In this document: piece after piece, positions 44,770-53,107 of the stretch
How positions within the stretch are numbered: position 1 is the stretch's first letter
Layout of the letters: each line of letters opens with the position of its first letter
Assembly: GCA_023146255.1 (NCBI GenBank)
Contig: JAGLCJ010000001.1
Location: 1-64,000 of the forward strand
Source: Alcanivoracaceae bacterium
Lineage (GTDB): Bacteria > Pseudomonadota > Gammaproteobacteria > Pseudomonadales > Alcanivoracaceae
Direction of reading: 5' to 3'
DNA length: 64,000 bases
Position numbers and translations under genes: made by a program
Notes under the pieces: generated by a model
What the model saw: the letters and a program-made list of their open reading frames with translations, nothing else
Database searches by the model: none
Told to the model about the DNA's origin: nothing

Positions 44770-46851
44770 CTAATAAACGTCGTTGACGGTGTTGTAGATA
44801 TTGAATTTTCCGGTTGGGGTGACGATGCGTTTGCCCTTGATAACCTTGACCAGTTTGCGAGTGCGGTCATCCACCACGACGATGGCGGATTCCTCCTCCT
44901 GACCGCTCCATACCGAAAACCAGACTTCAGTGCCGTCCTTGTTGAACTCAGGTTGTACCACCCGTTTCGGGCCGGGGCCGAGATCCGCCCATTCGGCGAT
45001 TGGCAGCACTTCATAACCGGCATCAAGGTTATCAATGTTGAACACCGCTACCGACTGCGATACTTCCGGCTCCGGATTCAGCGGGCTGTCCACCCACAGG
45101 TTGCGCGATTTTGGATGGCTCTTCACAAACAGCGAACCACCGCCCTGACCATCCAGACGACGCACCACTTTCCAGGCCTGTGCTGGATGCTTCTCCGGAT
45201 CGGTGCCGATAAAGGTGATCTTGTTGTTGCCCAGCGCACTGGTTACCCAGACCGGGCCGAACTGCGGATCAATCAGATTGGCGCCACGGCCTGGGTGGGG
45301 AATGCGATCCACATCGACCAACGCCGCCAGTTTGCGTTCCAGCGCGTCGACCACGGCAATCTTGTCGGATTCATTTGCTGCGGTCATGAAGTAGCGCTTG
45401 CTGGCGTCCCAGCCGCCGTCGTGGAGGAAGCGAGCGGCGTCAATGGTGGTCACCGACAGCGCATCAATGTCTGAGTAATTCACCAGCAGGATCTTGCCGG
45501 TTTCCTTGACGTTGACGATGAATTCCGGGTGCTTGTGTGAGCCGACAATAGCCGCAACCCGTGGCTCGGGATGATATTCCTGCGGGTCTACGGTCATGCC
45601 GCGGGTGGAGACGATTTTTTTCGGCTCCAGTGTCTGCCCGTCCATGATCACGTAATGCGGCGGCCAGTAGGCGCCGGCAATGGCCAGCTTGTCCTCGAAG
45701 CCCTTGTACTTGGAGGTTTCCACTGAGCGCGCTTCCAGACCGATCTTGATTTCGGCCACTTTCTGCGGTGGGTTCATCCACAGATCAACCATATCGATCT
45801 TGCCGTCCCGACCGATGGTGTAGACGTAGCGGCCGGAGTGCGAAGGACGTGAGATATGCACCGCATAGCCGGTCGGGATGATAGTGACTACCTTTTTTGT
45901 GTCGCCGTCGATCAATGCCATCTCGCCACTGTCCCGCAGGGTGACGGCGAAGAAATTGTCGGTGTTCATGCGGTGCTGCTTTTTCTTTGGCCGCTTTTCC
46001 GGCGGCACCAGCACTTTCCAGCTGGCCAGCATTTCCTTCATGCCGAATTCTGGCGGTGATGGCGGTTCGTGCTGAAGGAAACGTGCCATGGCATCAATCT
46101 GCCCGGCAGTAAGATCACCGGAGGTGCCCCAGTTCGGCATGCCTGCCGGCGAGCCGAAGCTGATCAGGGTTTTCAGGTATTCGGTGCCGCGTGCCCGGGT
46201 GATGTCCGGGGTCAGCGGTTTGCCGGTGGCGCCCTTGCGCAGCACGCCATGGCAGCCGGCGCAGCGTTCGAAATAGATTTGCTGCGAGCTGGCGAAGTCG
46301 GCTTCGCTGATATCCGGTGCGCCCGGGGTGATGATCATCTTGCCGCCGGATACTGTGCTCGGCGCGCCCTTGTACTTGAGTTCAGCAGCGCCGGGTGCCG
46401 GGTGGCCCACGTCAGCACCACTGCGCGCTTTGGCAACTTCCGCAGCGCGATAGAGTCGGCCCGGATTGCCCCAGGCGCCGGCGGCATAGCTCAGCGCCGC
46501 CGCCAGATCCGCATCGCTGAGGTGGCCCATCGGCGGCATGGCATTGTTGTACTTGACGCCATTGACCTCCAGTTCGCCGGTCAGGCCGTTAATGGCGATA
46601 TCAATGGCTCGGGCCGGATCATTGATAAAGCGCTTGTTGCCAGCCAGCGGCGGAAACACGCCCGGCATGCCCTGACCGTTTGGCTGGTGGCAGGCACCAC
46701 AATTGGCTTCATAGGCAGTCTTGCCGGCGGCGGCGCTGGCGGCTCCCTTGGCGGCTTCGGCCTGATGCACCTCGACGGCCTGAGAAAAACTGCTGGCGGC
46801 CAGTGCCGACAGCAGCAGCGTGACAGGACTGTGCAGAATGGACGTTTTCAT
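44770..46851 (-). CDS. nirS: Cytochrome cd1 nitrite reductase with extra N-terminal cytochrome c domain
   Basis: Periplasmic enzyme reducing nitrite to nitric oxide. A signal peptide (about 1-25) is followed by an extra class I cytochrome c domain (CGACH at 51-55; Met ligand near 105-108). Next comes the usual NirS cytochrome c domain (CAGCH at 197-201; Met in GMPNWG at 238) and the eight-bladed d1 propeller. The proximal heme d1 His is H332 (TGYAVHISR). The active-site His pair is H427 (EYHPEPR) and H477 (RFLHDGGWD). All match Pseudomonas NirS as I remember it. At 693 residues it is well over 100 longer than that enzyme because of the added domain. No nir heme d1 genes are nearby. Confidence 0.9.
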   Translation of the reverse strand: MKTSILHSPVTLLLSALAASSFSQAVEVHQAEAAKGAASAAAGKTAYEANCGACHQPNGQGMPGVFPPLAGNKRFINDPARAIDIAINGLTGELEVNGVKYNNAMPPMGHLSDADLAAALSYAAGAWGNPGRLYRAAEVAKARSGADVGHPAPGAAELKYKGAPSTVSGGKMIITPGAPDISEADFASSQQIYFERCAGCHGVLRKGATGKPLTPDITRARGTEYLKTLISFGSPAGMPNWGTSGDLTAGQIDAMARFLQHEPPSPPEFGMKEMLASWKVLVPPEKRPKKKQHRMNTDNFFAVTLRDSGEMALIDGDTKKVVTIIPTGYAVHISRPSHSGRYVYTIGRDGKIDMVDLWMNPPQKVAEIKIGLEARSVETSKYKGFEDKLAIAGAYWPPHYVIMDGQTLEPKKIVSTRGMTVDPQEYHPEPRVAAIVGSHKHPEFIVNVKETGKILLVNYSDIDALSVTTIDAARFLHDGGWDASKRYFMTAANESDKIAVVDALERKLAALVDVDRIPHPGRGANLIDPQFGPVWVTSALGNNKITFIGTDPEKHPAQAWKVVRRLDGQGGGSLFVKSHPKSRNLWVDSPLNPEPEVSQSVAVFNIDNLDAGYEVLPIAEWADLGPGPKRVVQPEFNKDGTEVWFSVWSGQEEESAIVVVDDRTRKLVKVIKGKRIVTPTGKFNIYNTVNDVY

Positions 46852-46970
46852 GATTGGCAGTCTCCCGAATGTCCGGTTTTCACCGTGTTTTTGTCCCGCC
46901 AGCCATAGCGGTTAGAGATGTAGTGGAGCCTGACTGGACCCCACGCTGGCACGTCGAATTCATGGAAACA

Positions 46971-46984
46971 TTGATGTTCGTCAA
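46971..46984. promoter_or_regulatory. ANR/DNR (FNR-family) type box between nirS and sat
   Basis: TTGATGTTCGTCAA matches the FNR-family consensus TTGAT-N4-ATCAA with one mismatch. Its centre is about 126 bp before the nirS start. Control of a nitrite reductase by such a regulator is well established in Pseudomonas. No clear -10 lies at the canonical 41.5 spacing, so the promoter geometry is unresolved. Confidence 0.5.
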
Positions 46985-47180
46985 GCTTGGGAAGGTTTCT
47001 TCGGTTCCTGAGGGCAACTGATTTCATAAGGGTCTTGATATGAAATCACTGGGCCAGCGGTGGGCGTATAACGATCTAACCAATGGTTATAACCAGATCC
47101 GCGTCGCCGGTGGTGGTCGGGCCCCTCGGGCCGCTATAATCCGCGCCTTGTTTTTAACCGCCACCGAATCGGGAGTTAGC
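46985..47180. promoter_or_regulatory. sat upstream region: hexamer repeats and -10 box
   Basis: With the box above this forms the 329-bp nirS-sat intergenic region. TAACCA-A-TGGTTA-TAACCA at 47077-47095 contains the perfect palindrome TGGTTATAACCA (47084-47095), a likely operator. TATAAT at 47135-47140 is a good -10 box, 41 bases before the sat ATG, but its -35 is poor. No coding content is seen. Confidence 0.4.
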
Positions 47181-48395
47181 ATGTCGCAACTGGTGAAACC
47201 GCATGGCAGTGATCAGCTCAAGCCGCTGTTGCTTGAGGGCGAGGCACTGAAGCAGGCGCTGGACGCCGCCGCCAACCTGCCGAAGGTGCAGATTTCTTCC
47301 CGCGAGCGTGGCGACCTGATCATGCTTGGCATTGGCGGTTTCACCCCGCTGGAAGGCTTTATGGGCAAGGCTGACTGGCAGGGTGTGTGTGACAACATGG
47401 CCATGGCCAACGGCCTGTTCTGGCCGATTCCGATTACCCTGTCCACCGACAAGGCGACCGCGGACAGCATCAGCGAAGGTCAGGAAGTTGCGCTGGTGGA
47501 CGAAGATGGCGAGATCATGGGTTCCATGACCGTCACCGAGAAATACAGCATCGACAAGGCGCACGAGTGCCAGACCGTGTTCAAGACCACCGATGTGGCC
47601 CATCCGGGTGTGAAGATGGTGATGGAGCAGGGCGACATCAACCTGGCCGGCCCGGTCAAGGTGTTCAGTCAGGGCGAGTTCCCGACCAAGTATGCCGACA
47701 CCTATATGACCCCGGCGCAGACCCGTGCCATGTTCGATGGCAAAGGCTGGAAAACCGTGGCAGCGTTCCAGACCCGCAACCCGATGCACCGCTCTCACGA
47801 GCATCTTGCCAAAATCGCCATCGAAATCTGTGACGGCGTCATGGTCCATTCCCTGCTCGGTCAGCTGAAGCCGGGTGACATTCCGGCGGAAGTGCGTCAG
47901 GAAGCGATTTCTGTGCTGATCGACAAGTATTTCGTCAAGAACACCGTGGTGCAGTCCGGCTACCCGCTGGATATGCGCTATGCCGGCCCGCGCGAAGCGT
48001 TGCTTCACGCGCTGTTCCGTCAGAATTACGGCTGCTCACACCTGATTGTTGGTCGTGATCATGCTGGTGTCGGTGATTACTACGGCCCGTTTGATGCGCA
48101 CCATATCTTTGACGAGATCAAGGCCGACGCGTTGATTACCCAGCCGCTGAAAATCGACTGGACCTTCTGGTGCAACAAGTGCGGCACCATGGCGTCGATG
48201 CGTACCTGCCCGCATGAAGCGGCGGATCGGGTGCTGGTGTCCGGCACCAAATTGCGCAAGGCGCTGAGCGAAGGCGAAGAAGTGCAGGAAGGCTTCAGCC
48301 GCCCGGAAGTACTGGAAGTGCTGCGCCGCTACTACGCGTCGCTGCAGGAGCATGAGAAGGTCAAGGTCGAGTTGAGCGGACACTCGGCGCGCTAA
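47181..48395 (+). CDS. sat: Sulfate adenylyltransferase (Sat-type ATP sulfurylase)
   Basis: Makes adenosine 5'-phosphosulfate from sulfate and ATP, or runs in reverse in sulfur oxidisers. This is the single-subunit Sat/MET3 type (404 residues), not the CysD/CysN type. Active-site motifs: QTRNPMHRSHE (197-207) and GRDHAG (291-296). A zinc-ribbon-like set C331, C334, C343, H345 is as in many bacterial Sat proteins. GGGAG lies 5 bases before ATG 47181. No APS kinase or APS reductase gene is adjacent. In Pseudomonas this map position holds cysD-cysN. Confidence 0.95.
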   Translation: MSQLVKPHGSDQLKPLLLEGEALKQALDAAANLPKVQISSRERGDLIMLGIGGFTPLEGFMGKADWQGVCDNMAMANGLFWPIPITLSTDKATADSISEGQEVALVDEDGEIMGSMTVTEKYSIDKAHECQTVFKTTDVAHPGVKMVMEQGDINLAGPVKVFSQGEFPTKYADTYMTPAQTRAMFDGKGWKTVAAFQTRNPMHRSHEHLAKIAIEICDGVMVHSLLGQLKPGDIPAEVRQEAISVLIDKYFVKNTVVQSGYPLDMRYAGPREALLHALFRQNYGCSHLIVGRDHAGVGDYYGPFDAHHIFDEIKADALITQPLKIDWTFWCNKCGTMASMRTCPHEAADRVLVSGTKLRKALSEGEEVQEGFSRPEVLEVLRRYYASLQEHEKVKVELSGHSAR

Positions 48396-48414
48396 TCGCG
48401 GCCGGTGTTGGAAC

Positions 48415-48437
48415 AAGCCCGCTTCGCGGGCTTTTTT
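48415..48437 (+). terminator. Intrinsic terminator of sat
   Basis: Perfect 8-bp stem AAGCCCGC/GCGGGCTT (48415-48422, 48426-48433) with loop TTC and a T-run, 20 bases after the sat stop. Confidence 0.9.
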
Positions 48438-48487
48438 CCCGAGCGTTCCGATACCCCTTGTAGCATGTGCAGATCAAGCAGGAAATT

Positions 48488-50329
48488 ATGAGCAACCTGA
48501 TTGGAAGCCGATCAATGCCCGCCCGGTTATCGAACGCTCAGTGGCTATGGCGGTTCTGTGTTGCCGTCATGCCGCTGGTGTGGCTTGTCGGACTGCGCTA
48601 TTTGCCGTGGGTCAATATTGAGGGCAATCTGGCGCCGTTTTATTTGCTGCTGCTGTATGTCGGCCACCTGTCGCTGTTCCCGGTTCTGGTGCTGTTGCCA
48701 CTGCTGCTGTTTGTACATCTGCCGGGCAACCTGTTCCGGCTGCTTGGCGCCGGTGTGATCAGCCTGCTGTTGGCACTGTTGCTGGTCGATACGCTGGTCT
48801 ACGACCTGTACCGTTTTCATATCAACTCGTTTGTGCTGGAAATGGTGTTTCTGTCCGGTTCGGACACCTTTGATCTTTCTGCTGACACTTATCTGGTCGG
48901 CGCCACTGCACTGCTTGCGGTGCTGGTGGCGGTCAGTCTGATGGTCCGGCTGGCAGGCTATCTGTCCGCTTTGACCGGCAAGGTGGTGATCACGGCGGTG
49001 CTTGTCTGTCTGGCCGGGGCACACGGTATTCACGCCTGGTCCGACGCTAACTATGACACTCGCATTACTGGCATCACCCGGCATATTCCGCTGTACTTTG
49101 GCACCACCTCGAAGCGTTTCTTTGTTGCCAATGGCCTGGTCGACCCGGAGAAAGCACGGGGCACGGATCTGACTTTGCGGACTGGTAGCTCAAACCTGCG
49201 TTATCCGCTTGAGCCGATGGCCTGTTCAGCACCGGAGCAGCCACTCAATGTACTGATCATTCTGGTCGATGCCCTGCGGGCAGATACCGTGACGCCGAAG
49301 TGGACACCAAACATCGCACAGTTCCGCGAGCGTGCCTCGGATTTCAGTAATCACTTCAGTGGCGGTAACTCGACGCTGGCCGGTGTGTTCTCGATGTTCT
49401 ATGGCCTGCCATCAAACTACTGGGATGCTTTTTACGGGGCCCAGCATCCGCCGGTGATGATGCAGCGGGTGATGGAGATGGGCTATCAGCCACTGATTTT
49501 GTCTTCGGCAACACTGGTAAGCCCGGCATTCGATCGCACGGTATTTGCCGGGGTGCCGGATATTCGCCTGCGTACGCCGGGTAAAACCATGTGGGAAAAG
49601 GATCAGCTGATCACTGATGACTGGCTGGCATTCACCGCTGCCCGTGAGGAGTCGGACGCGCCATTCTTCGGTTTCATTTTCTATTCTGCCGTGCACGCCT
49701 ATGGGCCACCGGATGACTACCCGCGCTTCGAGCCCTACTGGGAGGAGGTCAATCATCTGCAGCTGTCGAACAGTTTTGATCCGGAGCCATATCTGAACGT
49801 GTACCGGACGGCAGCTCACTACGTCGACAGTCAGGTTGGCAGGGTGCTGGCGGATCTGCAGCAGCGTGGGTTGCTCGACAACACCGTGGTGATGATCAGT
49901 TCCGATCACGGCGAGGAGTTCAATGACAATGGTATGGATTACTGGGGGCACGGCAGCAACTTCAGCGATGTGCAGCTGCATGTACCGATGATCGTGCACT
50001 GGCCGCAGCGTGACCGCCAACAGGTGAGCTACCGGACCACGCATCATGATGTGCCGGCAACGTTTCTTCAGGAAGCGTTTGGTTGTGCGGCAACAGCGGC
50101 AGAGCAGTATTCAGTGGGCGACAGCCTGTTCAAGCCGGTGCCCCGGGATCTTCTGATTGCCGGCAGTTATGCCAATTATGCCGCGGTGCTGGATAAGCAC
50201 ATCGTGGTCAGCTACCCGGGTGGTGGTCACGATGTGCTCGACAAGAAACTGAACAAGGTGCCGGAGAGCGTGCTGCAGGCTGAAATCAGCCGGCGCATCC
50301 TGACTCAGTTATCGCGTTTCTATCGCTGA
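48488..50329 (+). CDS. lapC: LapC/YejM-family inner-membrane sulfatase-fold protein
   Basis: Has 613 residues: five N-terminal membrane helices (about 20-190, DUF3413 region) and a large periplasmic alkaline-phosphatase/sulfatase-like domain (about 240-540). That domain contains LIILVDALRAD and SSDHGEEFNDNG. In E. coli LapC (YejM/PbgA) reads LPS level and controls LpxC degradation through LapB. ATG 48488 has AGGA 4 bases upstream; GTG 48467 or ATG 48515 are possible. Its end overlaps zapG on the other strand by 10 bp. Confidence 0.85.
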   Translation: MSNLIGSRSMPARLSNAQWLWRFCVAVMPLVWLVGLRYLPWVNIEGNLAPFYLLLLYVGHLSLFPVLVLLPLLLFVHLPGNLFRLLGAGVISLLLALLLVDTLVYDLYRFHINSFVLEMVFLSGSDTFDLSADTYLVGATALLAVLVAVSLMVRLAGYLSALTGKVVITAVLVCLAGAHGIHAWSDANYDTRITGITRHIPLYFGTTSKRFFVANGLVDPEKARGTDLTLRTGSSNLRYPLEPMACSAPEQPLNVLIILVDALRADTVTPKWTPNIAQFRERASDFSNHFSGGNSTLAGVFSMFYGLPSNYWDAFYGAQHPPVMMQRVMEMGYQPLILSSATLVSPAFDRTVFAGVPDIRLRTPGKTMWEKDQLITDDWLAFTAAREESDAPFFGFIFYSAVHAYGPPDDYPRFEPYWEEVNHLQLSNSFDPEPYLNVYRTAAHYVDSQVGRVLADLQQRGLLDNTVVMISSDHGEEFNDNGMDYWGHGSNFSDVQLHVPMIVHWPQRDRQQVSYRTTHHDVPATFLQEAFGCAATAAEQYSVGDSLFKPVPRDLLIAGSYANYAAVLDKHIVVSYPGGGHDVLDKKLNKVPESVLQAEISRRILTQLSRFYR

Positions 50330-50880
50330 GATGTGGCCGGTGACGGGCGATCATCGTCATCGGCTTCATCCGGCGGGCAACCCTGCTCGCCACAGCCGTC
50401 GGCGTAGTCCCGCGGCGGGTTGAGCATGTCGTCTGCCACGGTGGTTTCCTGCGGGTCGAAATCTTCGTTTTCACTGCGGCGCAGGCCGTAATCTTCCGAC
50501 AATGTGCCTTTGTGGCGCGGCGCATAGTCCAGCGGCGGGCTGACTTCCTCGCCGATCTGCTCATCACTGTCTGGCAGCAGGTCGAAGGTTTTTGCCATGG
50601 CAATGCGGCGGGCCTGATCCGAACACAGCTGGCGCGCACCTTCCGCCAGTTGCTCATGGACAGCCCGATAGGCGTGATTGAGGTTGTTGACCAGATCCGC
50701 GGTGCGGAGAAAGTGTGCGTCGACTTCTTCGCGATAGCGGCCGAGCGCCTGCAGTGCATTGTCGCGCTCTTTCTCAAGCTGAGCCCAGTTGCGCCGGTAG
50801 GGCAGGAATAACCAGGCCAGACCGGCACCTGCGATGATGCCCGCCAGCAGAATCAGAATCGTTCCGGTGATGCTGCCCAT
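50320..50880 (-). CDS. zapG: YhcB/ZapG-family (DUF1043) membrane protein
   Basis: This 186-residue protein has one N-terminal helix (about 4-27, ILILLAGIIAGAGLAWLFL) and a coiled-coil region (about 32-95). The family pattern YREEVDAHFLRTADLVNNLNHAYR is recognisable in part. E. coli YhcB links cell division and envelope growth. The C-terminal 90 residues are acidic and probably disordered, longer than E. coli YhcB. ATG 50880 was chosen because the membrane helix starts there. Confidence 0.85.
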   Translation of the reverse strand: MGSITGTILILLAGIIAGAGLAWLFLPYRRNWAQLEKERDNALQALGRYREEVDAHFLRTADLVNNLNHAYRAVHEQLAEGARQLCSDQARRIAMAKTFDLLPDSDEQIGEEVSPPLDYAPRHKGTLSEDYGLRRSENEDFDPQETTVADDMLNPPRDYADGCGEQGCPPDEADDDDRPSPATSQR

Positions 50881-51001
50881 TATTGCTCCTCCAGTCGGAG
50901 GCCTATTGCAGCACAGCGCGAAGCACAGCGCCAAGCATCATCACGACGCAATTGTTAGAATTCCCGACAAAGCAGCTGCAGCAAGACACCGAGGTGACGC
51001 C

Positions 51002-51637
51002 ATGAGCGTGCAGAGGGAAGCACCGGAGCTGTCCGGCCCGGCCGGAAACATTCAGTCAGTGATGGAGTGGGGCGTTGATCAGCCGACCTTTATTGCGCTG
51101 GTCTGCCACCCGCATCCGTTGTTCGGCGGCACTATGGACAACAAGGTGGTCACCAGTCTGTGTCGGGCGGCGCGCGATGCCGGCGGTGTGGCACTGCGTT
51201 TCAACTTTCGCGGTGTCGGCGCCAGTCAGGGCGCCCATGGTGGCGGCTTCACCGAAACCGAGGATCTGCTCGCCGTGGTCAGCTGGTTGCGCCAGCGCTG
51301 GCCGGGCCTGCCGCTGTGGTTGGCCGGTTTTTCGTTCGGCTCCTTCGTTGCCTTCCGTGGTGCGGCGGCCTTGGCCGCATCGGGCAATCCGGCCCGGCAT
51401 CTGCTGCTGGTGGCACCGCCGGTGCATAACAATGATTTCGATGCCGTTGAGCCGCCCGGCTGCCCGCTGACGGTGGTGGTGGGCGAAGAGGATGAGGTGG
51501 TGCCGGTGGAGGAGATGCTCGACTGGGCCACTGCTTCGCCGCTGCAGCCGGATCTGGTGCGTTTTCCCGGTACCGGCCATTTCTTCCACGGTCAGCTGCC
51601 GGCGCTGGCGGAAGTGGCCCGGCAGAGCTTCCCCTGA
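51002..51637 (+). CDS. Alpha/beta hydrolase of the DeoC-like small family
   Basis: This is a 211-residue alpha/beta hydrolase. The N-terminal HPHPLFGGTMDNKVV region and NFRGVGASQG are typical of the COG2945 group. The nucleophile elbow is GFSFGSF (about 107-113, Ser), with the acid in VVGEEDEVVP and the His in GTGHFFHG. The substrate is unknown. It is divergent from zapG and ends 40 bp before zapE, as in Pseudomonas. Confidence 0.85.
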   Translation: MSVQREAPELSGPAGNIQSVMEWGVDQPTFIALVCHPHPLFGGTMDNKVVTSLCRAARDAGGVALRFNFRGVGASQGAHGGGFTETEDLLAVVSWLRQRWPGLPLWLAGFSFGSFVAFRGAAALAASGNPARHLLLVAPPVHNNDFDAVEPPGCPLTVVVGEEDEVVPVEEMLDWATASPLQPDLVRFPGTGHFFHGQLPALAEVARQSFP

Positions 51638-51677
51638 GCGGCAGGCGGCGCTACATTGCCGGCCTCGCGGAGGTAGC

Positions 51678-52763
51678 ATGACCCCATCAGAACAGTACCA
51701 GCGTGACCTCGAGCGTCCGGACTTCCACCACGATGTGGCCCAGGCGCGGGCGGTCGATGCCCTGCAGGATCTGCACGATCGCCTGCTGGCTGCAGCTGAG
51801 CGCCGTCGCGGCCTGTTCGGCAAGCTGCGCAAACCGCAGGCAGAGACCGGTCTGTACATGTGGGGCGGGGTTGGCCGTGGCAAGACCTATCTGATGGATG
51901 TGTTTTTCGAGTCGCTGCCATTTGCCGACAAGGAGCGCATGCATTTCCACCGATTCATGCAGCATATTCACCGCGAGATGCGCGCCCGTCAGGGTGAGAA
52001 AAATCCGCTTGAGGGCATTGCCCGTGATTTTGCCCGGCGCGTGCGGGTGCTGTGTTTTGATGAGTTCTTTGTCACCGACATCACCGACGCGATGATTCTG
52101 GCGACCCTGCTCGGCACCCTGTTCGAGGAAGGCGTAACGCTGGTGGCGACGTCCAATATTGTCCCCGATGACCTGTATCGTGATGGCCTGCAGCGGGCGC
52201 GCTTTTTGCCGGCGATTGCCCTGCTGAAACAGCATGCCAAGGTGCTGAATGTGGATGGCGGCACTGATTACCGCCTGCGTCTGCTGGAGCAGGCGGAGCT
52301 GTATCACTGTCCGCTGGGTCCGAATGCCGATGCTTTCCTGACCGAGCGTTTCGCCACGCTGGAGACCGAGCACGGCGATCATCAGGAAAACGTTGATCTG
52401 CAGATCGAAGGGCGGCCAATCCAGGTGCGCAAGATGGCGGACGATGTGGTCTGGTTCGATTTTCGCGCGTTGTGCGATGGCCCGCGCAGTCAGAATGATT
52501 ACATCGAGCTGGCCCGTGAGTGCCACACGGTGCTGTTGGGGAATGTCGAGCGTATGGGGGTGGCGACCGATGATATCGCCCGCCGGTTTATCAATCTGGT
52601 GGACGAGTTCTACGATCGCAACGTCAAGCTGATCATCACCGCCGAAGTGCCGATCGAGGACATCTACGCCGGCGGCCGGCTCGAATTCGAATTCGCCCGC
52701 ACCCGCAGCCGGCTGCTGGAAATGCAATCGCACGAGTATCTGGCTCGGCCACATCGGGCTTGA
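51678..52763 (+). CDS. zapE: Cell division protein ZapE (AFG1-like ATPase)
   Basis: AFG1/LACE1-type AAA ATPase of 361 residues that binds FtsZ at the late Z ring. Walker A is GGVGRGKT (63-70) and Walker B is VLCFDEF. The C-terminal arginine-rich region FEFARTRSRL is as in the family. GGAGG lies 5 bases before ATG 51678. Confidence 0.94.
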   Translation: MTPSEQYQRDLERPDFHHDVAQARAVDALQDLHDRLLAAAERRRGLFGKLRKPQAETGLYMWGGVGRGKTYLMDVFFESLPFADKERMHFHRFMQHIHREMRARQGEKNPLEGIARDFARRVRVLCFDEFFVTDITDAMILATLLGTLFEEGVTLVATSNIVPDDLYRDGLQRARFLPAIALLKQHAKVLNVDGGTDYRLRLLEQAELYHCPLGPNADAFLTERFATLETEHGDHQENVDLQIEGRPIQVRKMADDVVWFDFRALCDGPRSQNDYIELARECHTVLLGNVERMGVATDDIARRFINLVDEFYDRNVKLIITAEVPIEDIYAGGRLEFEFARTRSRLLEMQSHEYLARPHRA

Positions 52764-52796
52764 TGTCTGCGTGTGCTGATTAGGTATGTTTGGGCA

Positions 52797-52935
52797 GTGA
52801 GCGTCCCGACCCGCTGCTCTGTTTGCCCTTCCCGGGACACGCACGAGTACGTCCCTGTAGCTCTTCTCCGCCATCCATGGCTCCGAAGGTCCCGGGAAGG
52901 GCAAACAGAGCAGCGGGTCTCGCATCCGGGTTTTT
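52797..52935 (+). repeat. Structured palindromic element, copy 1
   Basis: Perfect 30-bp inverted arms (52808-52837 and 52890-52919) enclose a 52-base core. In the core lie two short hairpins with TCCM loops: TACG-TCCC-TGTA (52848-52859) and GCCA-TCCA-TGGC (52870-52881). It is preceded by GTGAGCGTC (52797-52805) and followed by CGCATCC and a T-run (52931-52935). It lies after zapE in the direction of transcription and could act as its terminator. Confidence 0.85.
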
Positions 52936-52971
52936 CCAGACTTTTGCTGCAAAGCCAAAAATTGATAAGAA

Positions 52972-53107
52972 GGTGATGCCAAGCCTGAGCGTGTGTCAGG
53001 GGTTGCCGGGACTGTGTGAGACATGGATGTCGAACACAAGCCTACAGGGACGTATTCACGGCGTGTCCCGGCAACCCCTGACACACGCTCAGGCCGACGA
53101 CGTTCAC
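52972..53107 (-). repeat. Structured palindromic element, copy 2 (reverse orientation)
   Basis: Perfect 28-bp arms (52984-53011 and 53066-53093) are different in sequence from copy 1 except for the innermost GGGA/TCCC. The core on the minus strand has the hairpins TACG-TCCC-TGTA (53043-53054) and GACA-TCCA-TGTC (53020-53031). GTGAACGTC (53099-53107, minus) precedes it and GGCATCACC follows. It is head to head with copy 1, 64 bases from it. Confidence 0.85.

Noticed and set aside
47040..47180. Upstream in-frame extension of sat from 47040
   Set aside because: No family similarity before 47181, a good ribosome binding site precedes 47181, and a -10 box lies inside the extension.
52808..52919. 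Copy 1 as a miniature insertion sequence with terminal inverted repeats
   Set aside because: The arms differ completely between copies, whereas MITE ends are shared by all copies of a family; no target duplication is visible. The mobile origin remains possible but not on this evidence.
51687..53084. Long open frame (465 codons) on the minus strand over zapE
   Set aside because: Mostly the complement of zapE; its N-terminal part only translates the palindromic elements.
52808..53093. The two palindromic copies as a CRISPR array
   Set aside because: There are only two units, in opposite orientation, with long unlike arms and no regular short repeat or spacer pattern.
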